From NCBI GenBank assembly GCA_029891345.1, contig CM056994.1, forward strand, positions 63,101,251-63,165,250: a stretch of 64,000 nucleotides of DNA, written 5' to 3'. The DNA is from Dryococelus australis. Lineage: Eukaryota; Arthropoda; Insecta; Phasmatodea; Phasmatidae. Positions 24,979 through 36,900 of the stretch are shown one piece after another. A program made the position numbers and the translations under genes. Numbering within the stretch: the first letter of the stretch is position 1; every line of letters starts with the position of its first letter. The notes beneath the pieces were generated by a model. The model made no database searches, was not told the origin of the DNA, and saw nothing but the letters and a program-made list of their open reading frames with translations.

Positions 24979-25895
24979 TACAGTCGAACATCGTTAATAG
25001 ATCCTCGTTTATTAAGAAATGCCCATTTTTGACAAGTGTTTTTAGGGTCCCGAGAACCTATATAGGATTTATTAAGTATAAGCTATTTGCTTATTATGAA
25101 AAACAGTTAACATGTAATACGAAATGATTTTATTCCCGCATGGCAATGATAACATGGGTTAACAAATTGTTAATACGAATTTGACAGCAAACTAAAGTAA
25201 AAACGTAATCATATAATCTTAACACTATAAGGTGCATTCTACAATGACACGCACGCAGATACACATCACGGAAGTGGGCGCGTAACACAATCTAGACTGA
25301 CACTCATGTGGACGTGGATAATGTACGGATACACGTAAGAAAGTTCGGCAACTCCCAACTCCTGCGTATCCGTGAGTCCGTGTAGCCAATAGGAATCGAG
25401 CATTTCGTGTGTTGATACTCGTTTTCGTGGCCATTGTGGTATACACGGCAATAAGTGCTTCGATTTGGCGTGGTGATTAACATTTTTGTTTTAATAAATA
25501 AGTGCACATGGTTCAGCAGTAGTATTTACATATTTTTAAACAGTGTAAAAATATAAAAAAATGTGATATGTATATTATGAAACCTGTATCAGTAATTTGC
25601 AACAGCTGAGTATTTTTGATTTCTTAAGTTACAAGACAGTGCGTGTATTCGTATTGTAGAATGGTTAAAATTCGTCACGAATCATTGGCCTGTTTCGCTT
25701 GAGTTTCCGAATCCATTTTCTTACGTATCTGTGCATTGATGTGTGGGCGTGCAGCACTTTAAACAAAATGGCTGGCATTTCTCTACAACACTAGTGCTGG
25801 CAGACATGTTTTGGTGCCACAACAGTGTCAGCTTCATTATTGGTGTTCATATACAGTCATTCACATCTATGACTTGTTTACTCTTTCCCACTTAA

Positions 25896-26493
25896 GCCGG
25901 ATTCACATGTACGCCGAACACGCCGAATGGACAGAGCGGAAGACTAGAACAGCCAATAGAAGCCGTCCTTGGTTTCCACGCGAGTCGTGCAGAAAAGTTG
26001 AGCTCACGTCAATATTTTCTGCTCGCAGAAAGAGCAGACTTCTCCAATATTTTCCACAAATCAACTGGTTCACATATTTTATATTACTAATGTCTTGTAT
26101 AATCGAATTGTATCAATGTAAATGTATAGAATAGTTCTATGTACGTATTTATAATGATATATGTGAATATAAACGTTAATTCTATTCAACATTCTATTAA
26201 ATAAACTTAGTTTGAAAATGAACCGGAAAGTAGCGCTAAAGTTTAAATTTTTATGGATGTAAAAATAAAATTACCATCTCTTGAAAAGCAGCATTACTAA
26301 ATAAGTCGCTTTGTAATGGAATTATTAAACTAGAGTAGAAAGACGACAGCAGCTAGTTTGTAATCTATAATTTGTTTCAGAATCTTGGCATTACAAATCA
26401 CAAATTCAACGCAAAATGGCTACCCAGAAAATCTACCATTGGTTCTGCCTACTCTGTGTGTTCTGCGTGATTGGTTTACATGTGAATCCGGCT
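25896..26493. mobile_element. TTAA-flanked MITE 1 (piggyBac-like)
   Basis: Flanked by TTAA at 25892-25895 and 26494-26497. The left end GCCGGATTCACATGTA pairs with TACATGTGAATCCGGCT at the right. Subterminal parts are also inverted (AACACGCCGAATGG against a TTCTGCGTGATTGG region, loosely). About 598 bp, no transposase. TTAA targets are typical of piggyBac-type elements; PIF/Harbinger (TWA target) is an alternative. Confidence 0.7.
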
Positions 26494-26497
26494 TTAA

Positions 26498-27124
26498 GCT
26501 GGTTCCAAAATAGTGCAATGCGTTGCGATGAGCGGGCCAATCAGGATGAAGCAGATTCCGTCGCAATGGGTCAGCGTTAAGTGCGTTGCGTGAAATTCTT
26601 GAGTTGCGATTGTCTGCATCAGCCTGCAACGGAGAAGAATAAGTGTTTGTTTACAAGGAGAATATAAACATTCTATTTTTTACAATTTGAAAACAACAAT
26701 TGTGTTTATGCTGACGTTTTCGTATTTGTGTTTTTATTATTGCTGCGTGGGTGTGCAAAATAGAAGACAGGTATTCTTATAGATATGGACAATGAAATAA
26801 AATTCTTTTATTGACATCAGAATAATTATCCTTTGTCTTATGTTTCGTTCTCGCTAGCTTTTGTCACAAATCACGTTTATACTACCCTGTTTTTATCTTC
26901 TACCACTAAAAAATACAGTTTCAACATGTTATGCGTATCTTTTGTTACATTCGTGAGGTCTGAAAATGTAATTACCGCCCTTAAACTAGATAGCAGCAAC
27001 ATCTCAGATGGCATCCGTCGCCGACATATCATTGCATAATTGTGAAACACCAAGTATAGCTATTCACAGTCCAACGCATCGTAACCCATCGCAACGCAAC
27101 CCATCGCACTATTGTGGAGCCAGG
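26498..27124. mobile_element. TTAA-flanked MITE 2, back to back with MITE 1
   Basis: Starts directly after the TTAA that ends MITE 1 and finishes before TTAA at 27125-27128. The ends are GCTGGTTCCAAAATAGTGCA and, inverted, CCTGGCTCCACAATAGTGCG, followed by GATG/GTTGCG words on both sides. About 627 bp, CpG-rich at both ends, no transposase. Its ends differ from those of MITE 1, so it is a separate family. Confidence 0.7.
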
Positions 27125-27820
27125 TTAAATCTGCTGCTTTTTCATTAAATGTTCCTTTTGGTGTATTTAACATAGTGTTCGCGTTTCTGAATGCCAACAG
27201 ATCTCTTCATGCATGTGTAATAAGCATCAACCTGAAAAGGCTGTGTCAAGTTAAAATAAATAAAATTGTAGTAATTTTAAAAATAAAACAGTAACCTTTC
27301 ACCACGTCCCAAAGAAGATAGTAAGCATTCGTTTAAAATCTGGTGCAGGTTTAAAATGCACATGCTAAATAAAAAGAAAGTTGCATACAGCCGGCAGGAT
27401 AGAATAAAACATTGAAGAAAACTTGAAAATGTTCAATCAACCAAGATACACACTTTAAACATGACCTAGATGCTGGGAAAAAACCCAGTAACAAATGTTT
27501 TTTTTTTTCAAAGGTAAATATGATGTGTACTTAAATTAAAAAATTAACCTGTACATTTTGTGCTAATGCAGCAATACATTATAGTATTATAATTTGGATT
27601 TGACTTTAGCATAAACACATTTAAAATAGAACCCTTTCGGTCTTATTACAAAGAGGTTTACCTTTGTATTTTTATTTGCAACACTCTTGAAAAGCACAAC
27701 ATGTCAATTTTTTTTTAAAATCAATTTCATTCGTAAGGCAAGAATTTGTTCTTATCCAAAAATTTACCATTGAGATCACTTCTGATAAGTTTAGACACAG
27801 AGGTACTTACGGTTCAATAA

Positions 27821-28056
27821 AGGCTGTTCACAGTAAAGTGAGCACATTTTAAGGCCCTTATAAAATTTTCCTTTCATCCGATTTCCATCTTCAAGCTACT
27901 TTTTAATATAAACATTGCAATGTGACCAATAAACACAGTGTATACATTGCACCACCATCAAAATTTAATGCCTGAGGCTGCAATAAGATATAGTTATTAA
28001 CTATTAATGCTTGTTGGGATGGCCTTAAAAAGTGCTCACTTTATCATGAACAGCCT
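27821..28056. mobile_element. 236-bp MITE (family M)
   Basis: Inverted ends AGGCTGTTCACAGTAAAGTG and AGGCTGTTCATGATAAAGTG, each followed by AGCAC and TTTTAAGGCC. A longer copy lies at 32241-32659 and a solo end at 22956-22992. The target duplication is unclear. Confidence 0.75.
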
Positions 28057-28788
28057 ATGCCAATACATGGATATGTTAGATATGATTATTATTAAATAGT
28101 AATCATAATTACTAAGAATTTTGGAGGGGCTTCAAGTAGTTTTCTGTAAAAATATAAAATGGGATAGGGAGAAGGGTGATAATGATTGCTGCATTTATGC
28201 TATAAAATACATATAATTTATGTGGAATCTATTTATAAAGGGTCGCTGAATCATTTTACATGCAAGAATACAGTTTGCGACAAATATTTAATGCATAAAA
28301 TGTAATTTACGTGGTATATTTATAGCGCAGCACTGAGGTTTATACAGGTAAACAACACAGTTATGGAGCAGTGTCGGAGATTATGTAATTCTGGTGAATT
28401 ACTCAAGGCTTATCTGGTCTATATTGATGTGAGTATAAAACATGTTACTAGTAGTAGCATAAACATAGATATCGTAGATGATACAGATCTCTTCATGGAC
28501 GGTGTATATCTTTTGGTGGCGATGTATGCCGCCATGCTATTTTCACTACACAATGCTTGCACATATACTGCTATGTTATTTTCAATATATTGTGCGTGCA
28601 TGTATACCGCCATGTTGGTTGACGTTATATTGATTGTGGGGAAATTGTCGGATGTTTGTTTGCGCTGGTCCTGTCAGAGGCTTCTGATTAAAGAGTGATA
28701 AAACGTGTGTTTTATTACAATTCGTATTGTTTGGAGTGTTAAATCGAATAATTGTGTTACATTATGAGTTTTTCTATGTTATGGAACC

Positions 28789-30945
28789 TGTCAGGTTAGA
28801 CATGAGACAAACTGTGACACAATAAACTTACGGTAGATGGGTACCAGCAGTGTTTTCCAGTCACCGCACTGTTGAGACTCAGGGTTCTCAGGGATACTGT
28901 GGGTTCTGTGTGTCCGTCTCACCCGAGCATACTTACAAAACACTTTTCATGACTAAACATCTTTACTAAACTTTTTTCACTGAAAAATGGTGAGAGGTTG
29001 CTGTCACTACAAAGAAATACTTTAAGCACTATGATACTTGCTTTTTATTCTGTTAACCATACAAAATCATGCCAAAGTTAACCTTATGAAACTCGGACAT
29101 GTCTAGCTAACTCCGTTCGGGTGCTCCCGAGCCTGCAATTAATCTAGTGCACTCCAAGGTGGATGACTTCTCTGTGGTGTTAGTAAACACAACCTTCACA
29201 AGGAAATGGGTCGACAGCCGCTAGGGTGGACTGCCGATTTTTCCTGAAGACAGAGCACAGAGAATTATGAAATGAATAAACACATGTGATTATTTGGCAT
29301 CACTAATGCGGACTCGTTGGGGCTCGTCTTGCAGCATGTGGTTAGTGTGGTGACGGCCTATACACATAGCCGGCTAGGACGGAAATAATATCACCATACA
29401 CTTTACATAAATGGCACAAATTCATATGAAATAAGATGGAACACGACATGGATGGTCACAATAAACACACAGATGTGTGAAAGCAAACTTAGATGGCGCA
29501 GATGCCGCTGGATATAATTTTTAGCAAATCAGGTGGTGCTAATGAAATTTCAATCTTTCTCCTTAAAAACTGCTATTTCTGTTCAGACAAATTATTATTA
29601 ATGTGACGCTGGCTAACAGCCAGCAGCGCTAGAGTCCATGACGGCGCTCACATGTCACGTGTTCCGCATGTGCGCAAAGAGGCCAATAATTTGAACTTTC
29701 CTATAAATGTTAATTTCAGGGTAAAATGTGTTATATTGTCTTTACAGTGTTTAATATGTCTTAAAATGTTTTAAAGTGCTTGTACTAATTTTAATTCTTT
29801 GATTATGAATATTCAAAGTGCCTGTGGCGCCGAGATTAAGAACACTAAATATATTGGCATGAACGCGTTAAATGATAGCAAAAATGTTCTCCTGCAAATT
29901 GTGACATTGATAGGCTTTAAGCACGCCTGATGGCGGGAAAATCAATCTTAAAATAGACAGCGTGGTCATACATACAAAGTATGAATTTCATGAAAATTAC
30001 AGGGAACCCTGAATGAAACAATGCATAAAACCCTGAAATAAATTATGGCGCATATTATTTTACACAAATAAACCCTCAAAGCTCATGGATAACGCAGATA
30101 TTGACTTGGCGGCTAGTAACCACATGGTTGCAATTGATGTGGTCATAAAACAATTAAACGTGAAAATTACCCTGAAATACATACATGGAAATATTGCCCT
30201 TAAAATTGTACACAGCAATTAAACAGAAATTACACCGAAACGCCTTTAAGACAGATGGATGGCGCCTGATTGAAAGGTGCATGGGCCATGTGGCCTCTCC
30301 GACATCTTTCTCCTCCTTCTCGTTTACATTGAAAAAGCCACAAGGGCAAAAATTATTAAGTTAAGCAGAAGCATAATGCTGGGGAATTTCTGGCAAAATG
30401 TAATCAAAGCAAAGGTAATCTGGTATACTAAAGTGAAACCATTGCAATCTACATCAGTGCAAACCGTTTGTAGTGTGTAGGTGATTGCATCTTACCTCGC
30501 TAGCTCTCTTCGACCATGGTTGCTTATGGGGCTCGCGCAAGCTGAAATGCAATGCATGCCGAGTAAAACTTTTATATTTGAAAATAAATAGCACATAAAT
30601 AATTTTAATTTTAATTTATATTTCAGATTTGAACTGTGAATTTTCTGTATTCTTTAAATGTCTTTTATGATGGCGTTCACGTCGGAATAATAATGTTCTT
30701 AATAGTTGCGCAGTGCACATTTTGAATTCTATAACCAAACATTGTGCAATGTTATCAAACATACATTTTAAACATTTAAACACTTGAGATACCCGAAAAT
30801 AAAACAAGAGACGTAATTTTACACTTCAAATAAATATTCCGTTATTGGAAAGTTCAGTTTACAACCTCTTTGCGCACTTTCATGCCCACGTGTCATGTGA
30901 GTGGTGAGCGCCGTCATGGTCTTAACGCGGCTGGCTGTGCTGTAA
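28789..30945 (+). mobile_element. LTR-like repeat, copy B, with inverted duplicate of one end
   Basis: This follows copy C from TGTCAGGTTAGACATGAGAC onward: ACTGTTGAGACTCAGGGTTC, GTCCGTCTCACCCG and GCCGGCTAGGACGG appear in order, and the far end (GTGAGCGCCGTCATGG, GGCTGGCTGT) is at 30900-30945. It differs by an extra block at 29603-29880, which is the far end of the family in inverted orientation (GACGCTGGCTAACAGCCAGC then CCATGACGGCGCTCAC). The copy is about 0.25 kb longer as a result. An EKATR.KIIKLS-like frame at about 30330 is conserved in copy A, but copy C breaks it, so I do not call it coding. Confidence 0.65.
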
Positions 30946-31028
30946 TTGGTGTGTCTATGTAGTGTGGTCAAATGGACCAAAGTTATGGAGTGTGTATTTG
31001 TATATGCCATATGAATTGTGAGTAATTT

Positions 31029-32059
31029 GGTGAGTATTAACTAAATTAAATTGATTTATTGGAAAAAAAATTCTTGGAAAGTGTCATAATTCCACTCTAC
31101 TAACTATACAGAACACGAATTTACTAGGGGCATCAACATTTGGCTAATAGAAACCACAAAAACAATAGTGGGAAGGGTTGTGAAGATCAGAGAAATTGTG
31201 GGATAAAAAGAGTGAAACATATATGTTCATAATTTAATTTTTTTTGACGAAAATATGTTAAATTGCAAAAATACTGTACAAGCGTAGCCAAACATTATGC
31301 ACTGAGCCAGAGTCCCAGCGCCAGCAGGGGAGTAAATCCCCATAACAGTGATTCAAGGCGTGCTGGCAATTTTTTTTGGTGGTGACGCGAAGTGTCGCGC
31401 ATCAGCAAAGCTTAGAGTTTCCCGAGAAATGATTTTCAAGCATAGCCCCTCTCGCACTTAAAAATGCTGTACAAGCGTAGCCAAACATTATGCATCAAGC
31501 CAGAGTCCCAGCGCCAACAGGGGGTTAAATCCCCAAAACAGTGATTCAAGGCGCGTCTGCAATATTTTTTGTTGGTGACAGGAAAGTCTCACGCATCAGC
31601 GAAGCTTGGAGTTTACCCATAAATTATTGTTATGTGTAGCATATTTGCATGGAGCAATAGCGTGTGTGTTGCAATTTAACATATTTTTTTACTATTTGTA
31701 ATATTACTGTAATATTGTCTCACGAAAACATGTTTAATTGTAAAAAAATGAAACTGAACATGATCTAATTTGACAATATTACCAATACAAGCTAGAAATA
31801 CGATAGTGGGGAGGGCTATGAAGATCAGGGAAATTGAGGGGTAAAAGTTTATAATAGAAATGTACATATTTTCACCAATTTTACCCCACAGTTTCCTTGA
31901 TCTTTATAGCCCTTCCCACTATCGTTTTTGGGGTCTCTATTGGTCAAATGTTGATACCCCTAGTAAATTTGTGTTTTGTGTAATTAGTAGAGTAGAATTA
32001 TACCACTTTCCGAATTTTTTATTTATTTTTCAGAAAAGCCCCTATTCGTAAGAATTACC
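31029..32059. mobile_element. Long-inverted-repeat element (family L, copy 2)
   Basis: The right end read inward is GGTAATTCTTACGAATAGGG, matching the ends of the 5942-8264 copy. Both arms hold TAATTCCACTCTACTAA-type and AAATTTACTAGGGG words in inverted order, followed by AATAGTGGG(A/G)AGGG. The left end is degraded, so 31029 is approximate. A 193-bp unit beginning AAGCGTAGCCAAACATTATG is duplicated in tandem (starting near 31280 and 31473); its relative in copy 1 is single and inverted. Confidence 0.65.
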
Positions 32060-32240
32060 ACTTGGAATTCAGAAAAAATCTATTTTATTGCGCAAAATAA
32101 TTTCTTTCACACATTTAGTATTACATTACAATTGCATTTTTTAATAATCAAAATACTCAGAATTGGGAATCAAGGATGGAAAATGAAGAATCAAACTTGG
32201 AATTAGCATCAGGAAAAATGCCTACTCAACACCTCCTTTA

Positions 32241-32659
32241 AGGCTGTGCATGATAAAATGAACACTTTTGAAGTAAACCTTAGAAAAAAGTGACTGCTCT
32301 CACCTGTATATATTTCTACGGGTGCCCTGAGTGACATGCACCCAGTAAAGTTGGTAACTTTGGTGGGAAAGTAGTACCATATTTTAATGTCAAACCAAAA
32401 GTGTTAGGGAACCATTTGTAATAACTTAAATTATTTATTTCGCTTTTTGGTTTTTTATGCAGTGAAATGTTAAAAATGAGCAAATTTGTAAAGTATTTAC
32501 TTTTATAATTATTTCATGGTTTCACTTGACCGACACACAAATTAAGTGATAAGACCAATAGCAGTGTTCATTTTGCATAAGGCGGAAGAATACACACCGT
32601 GCATACAAGTAGATCATATGCAGCACTTTCAAAAGTGCTCATTTTACAGTGAACAGCCT
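32241..32659. mobile_element. 419-bp MITE (family M)
   Basis: Inverted ends AGGCTGTGCATGATAAAATG and, from the right, AGGCTGTTCACTGTAAAATG, each followed by AGCAC or AACAC and TTTTGAA. No coding frame. Confidence 0.7.
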
Positions 32660-33021
32660 ATAGTTATTTATGTTATCTATTTAAACTCGCATTAAAAATA
32701 ATGTTACTGGTTATCATTGAGTGGGGCATTTTCAATATGGTAGGGCAAAACTATCTCAATGTATGTAAATATCAAGGCCACATGCACTAAAGTAAACAAT
32801 CACTGGTAATGGCAAGAGTTTGTGTTTATTGAAATTTTTTGACTGCAGTGGGCATATGATATTCTATGCAAAATTATAATTTTTACCAGCCAATTCTTGA
32901 GATGTCTCATATGTTTTGTTTGAATATAAATACAGCGTTTTTTTTGGTAGCACAAACCTCGTTATTACATAGTACCAAAGTGATTGTCCCTTCAGGTTTG
33001 TATTAAAGAGGTTCGACTGTA

Positions 33022-33765
33022 TATAAAGTGGGGATGCAGTGGCCAGAGCAATCCCAAGTAGGGCCATAGTGGCTCATTGGATAGCAATATATCAAGTGGG
33101 ACCACAGATGCCCAGTGGCTAGAGCACTCTCAAGTGGGGCTGCAGTGACTCAGTAGATAGAAATGATCAATTTCGGGCCACAGAGGTCTAGTGGCCATAG
33201 TGATCCTAAGTTGCGTCACAATGGCTCGGTAGATAGAGAGATCTCATGTGGGGCATCAGTGTCCCAGTGGCTAGAGCGATCCCAAATGGGGCTGCAGTGG
33301 CCTATTGGCTAGAGCAATCCCAAGTGGGGATGCAGGGGCCCTGTGGTTAGAGCGATCCTAAGTGGGAGCATAGTGGCCCAATGGGTAGAAAACTCTCATT
33401 TGCGGCCACACTGGCCCAGCAGCTGAAGCGTTCCCAAGTGGGGCCGCAGCTTCTCAGTGGATAGAAAGTTCTCAAGGTGGGCTGCAATAGCCCAGTGGCT
33501 AGAGCGATCCCAAGTTGGGTCGCAGTGTTTCAGTGGATAGGAATGTGTAAAGTGGGATTACAGAAGCTCAGTGGGTTGAGTAATGCCAACTGGGGTCGCA
33601 GTGGCCCAGTGGCTAAAACACTCTCAAGTGGAGCCGCAGTGGCCCAGTAACTAAAACATTCCCAAGTGGAGCCGCAGTGGCCCAGTTGATAGAGCGATCC
33701 TAAGTGGAAATGCAGTGGCTAGACCATTCTCAAGTGGGGCCACAGTGGCTCATTGGATTTTAATA
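33022..33765 (+). repeat. 38-bp minisatellite with A-box motif, right part
   Basis: About 20 more units of the array that stops at 24978, more diverged than the left part but with the same AGTGGGGCCGCAGTGG and TGGCCCAGTGGCTAGAGC words. The unit cut by the pogo-like insertion resumes here with TAAAGTGGGG. Confidence 0.85.
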
Positions 33766-33780
33766 TTATAAATTTGCAAT

Positions 33781-33938
33781 TGGTCGCAGGTAGTCGAAAG
33801 TAGTCGCAAGTTGTAGCAGGTAGTCGGAAGTAGTAGCAGGTAGTCACGGGTAGTCGCAGGTAGTTGCAGGTTGTCATTGGTAAGTACAGGTAGTCATGGG
33901 TAGTTCCAAGTAGTCACGGTAGTCACAAGTAGTCATGG
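33781..33938 (+). repeat. 10-bp tandem repeat (GTAGTCGCAG-like)
   Basis: About 16 units of the consensus GTAGTCGCAG, with variants such as GTAGTCACGG and GTAGTCGGAA. It begins about 15 bp after the 38-bp array ends, so both may belong to one larger repeat. Confidence 0.85.
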
Positions 33939-33945
33939 TTTTTCT

Positions 33946-36900
33946 AAATGTGTAGTATATCGCAAGTGTATAATACCACCTTATTTTTGGTTAAATTGAA
34001 CTTTTACATATATTTTAACTGTAAATTAAAATATTTTCTTTATAATTAATATGAACAAATGTTGAGAGGAAAGAGGTATGTTGATAATGCCTATAGTCCA
34101 TTCCCGATTGGAAGTGACTTATGAAAATCAACCTTTGAAAAAACACTCTAGGCATAACATGTCAACCTGTTTTTTCAATAACATGTATTCCACAAATATA
34201 TAACACTGTGGTTATCTTTATAGTACTGTATTATTGAATAAATGAAACTTTACCTTTTTAATGTCTTCTATAACTTGTAATATTTATTTATTTTTAAATA
34301 TGAATTAACAACAGCGAGAGCAGCGATGTGTTGGCAATGGCTGGTAAGAAATAGTTCACAGTTAAAATATTATTTTAACCTGGTTTTTTAATACACAATT
34401 TTTCAATTAAACAGTGCCTATTAAAATATTAATATATATTTAGGAATCCCCTATAGCAACATATCTCATTTCTGCAGTTTAAAATAACAGCGGAAAATAT
34501 TGTGAGTAGGCCGTAATGGTACGGTGTTGTTTTATCGAGCGACAGCAACTTCGAAGCAACTGTCTGCTGAGCGAGGCTTGGCACTCTCTCTCTCTCTCTA
34601 TCTTTGTCTATTTCACACTCGGGAAGTTTCACTTTGCTAGTATGCCCGAAATTATATATGTTTTCAATTGTAGCATATTTCATACTTAGCAAAATAATGA
34701 TTTTTGAATTTGTAATTTACAACTGAAAAGAGATTTTAATGTTTGAATACTTATTTTAATATATTTAGATATGATGGCGGGGTAGAAACAAAGTGAAGTT
34801 GGCAGACATGGCAAGCCATGACATGACATGTTGCTGTTTTACGAAAGGAAGCGTAAATTATACTTACTCTGAAAAAATGCTACAAATTACCACATCACGT
34901 TTGTAGACATTGTGTTTTTTTAAACCCACCTAAGCAAGTTACGAGGTTGTGATAAATCTGTTTTTCCGCAGCAGTAATAAATATACTGTTATGGTGTGTT
35001 TCGTTAACTGCTGCACGTGAAATAGCGTGTCGTGGCTGCGTTGTGATAGTTACGCTGGATCTGTGTGTGTGCGCGATCTCAAATATGTGATAGGAACTAT
35101 TTATACGTTGTAAATGTGAACTGTTTTTATGGCAAAGTTATTTATTTACATCCACGTCTGTTTATTTATCACAACGTTGTACCTTTGCCCTGGTGGGTGT
35201 TTGATACACAGTTGTGTAACGTTTACCACCAATCCTAACAAAATAACCAAGCCCAGCCCCATTAAATTTCAATAAACCTAATACACAGTAATTAGCAATA
35301 CATATAAATATGAGCGGAATAAAAGTTACAGTAGGCTTATTTGTGTGCATGTTCACCGCTATATTTTAAGTTTCTATAACAATAAATAAGCGACACAAGT
35401 TGTATGCTTGATTTTAATGTCCCTTTTTCGTTGAACTGCCTATTCCTTCGTTATTCGAACTTAGGCCGGCCTTTTAAAGAAATAACCCAACACATATCAA
35501 TAACAGAAAGTTAAATACTGCAGTTCATTACCCCGCAGTTGTAACAGTGTTTAACACAGTCGCTGCAAAATATTAACGTGCATTACGTGTAATGTGCTAT
35601 GTTGTGGAAAACAAATATGTTAATGTAGCGTAACCGTAAGAATTATAGTTAATTCAGGCATTTTTAAAACATCATAAAGCTGACCTATATAATGTTATAG
35701 GCCTAAACTGTGAATATTTGTACGAAATGGTTTTTGAAATAGACCTAAGACAGGATTCTTTGAAAAGCTGTAAACAGTAAACAACACATTTGACAGGTAT
35801 AAAAGTAGAAGTCACATTTCAATATTTATTTTTAGGTGTAGCGAAAGTTTACGAACACATGTACACACACAATGGCGTGTAAACATTGATTTTGACAGAT
35901 GCTACATGGCAGTCAAATGGCAATGTTTGTTTACATTTGGCAGAAGGATATGAAACGGGCCTGCAAGTAAATATTTAGCAGGGCTCCGAGAGAGTTGTTT
36001 CCAATGGGGAATGGAATATAGTTAGAAATAATTCTTATGTAAAATAAACTGTATTACACTGAGTTTGCACAAATGTTGCGCATTGTCCCTCTGGTGTAAT
36101 GTTCTAGACAAAAGCTTTACCTGCATGAGACAGAGGAATACTCTGGATGTAGATCTTTAAAACAGCTACAGAAAAGTTGGAAGTAGCAGTGAATGGACCA
36201 TATTTATTTTAAATATATTGTAACATTGGTGTGAGCCTCACGTCTTCTGTTCGTCTCAAATATCCAACAGAACCCACACCATATCACGATGGAGGTATGT
36301 TTGTAAGCACCTCAACTGCTTATGCATCCTCTCTTGGGGGATATATCTCTATAATTGCTTAATTAATTAATCCGTAACCTATCTTTAAAAATAATTGATT
36401 ATTACCTACCCTTCAGGCTTTTTGGCAAACCAAATATTGCAGAAAAACAGGGTTTTTTCAGGTCCTATTCAATCATAAACAAATTGGGATAGGCTGTATT
36501 TTGGGTAACATTTGCTCTGAACGTAGTGAAACATTTTGCTATTAATATTTCTAAAGTGGTACGGTGGAGCTTTGTAACAGCAAAAGGTAAAAAGTTAAGA
36601 CTCATTAAAAATGACCCTGAAATGTCAAGTTTTTCTTCACACCAGTGAATTATATTGCCTATATCTCAGGCAATTTTTTTTTTTAAATATACAAAAATAA
36701 TATTTTTGTACTGGAAAGATGAGATATATTCCATTAAAAATTCCACTGAATTCAAAGATGATGCAAAAGGTGTGTGCTTATTTAAAATGGAATGATCCTT
36801 TGCCTTCTATTTTGTTGTCACAAGACAAAAGGTATTTTTTGGAATTAATTTAAATGAAAATATACATTATGTTTTAACTTATTCTATTACTGAAGTTCTT

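Larger units (their letters stand above)
24981..33019. mobile_element. 8-kb insertion with pogo/Tigger-type ends and TA duplication
   Basis: The left end reads CAGTCGAACATCGTTAATAG and the right end, read inward, CAGTCGAACCTCTTTAATAC. Both are flanked by TA (24979-24980 and 33020-33021), and removing the insert with one TA rejoins a near-perfect minisatellite unit (GTGGATATAAATA + TAAAGTGGGG against GTGGATAGAAATATATCAAGTGGGG split as two words). CAGTCGAAC ends with a TA target are characteristic of pogo/Tigger elements of the Tc1/mariner superfamily. No DDE transposase frame is left inside. The interior holds at least six further repeats, so most of the 8 kb is later nested insertion. Confidence 0.8.

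Noticed and set aside
30277..30480. Conserved frame with EKATR.KIIKLS in copies A and B of the 1.9-kb repeat
   Set aside because: Copy C breaks the frame while the DNA stays similar, so the conservation reflects repeat identity.
23706..33765. CRISPR-like direct repeats
   Set aside because: Units are contiguous with no unique spacers, and the surrounding genome is animal.
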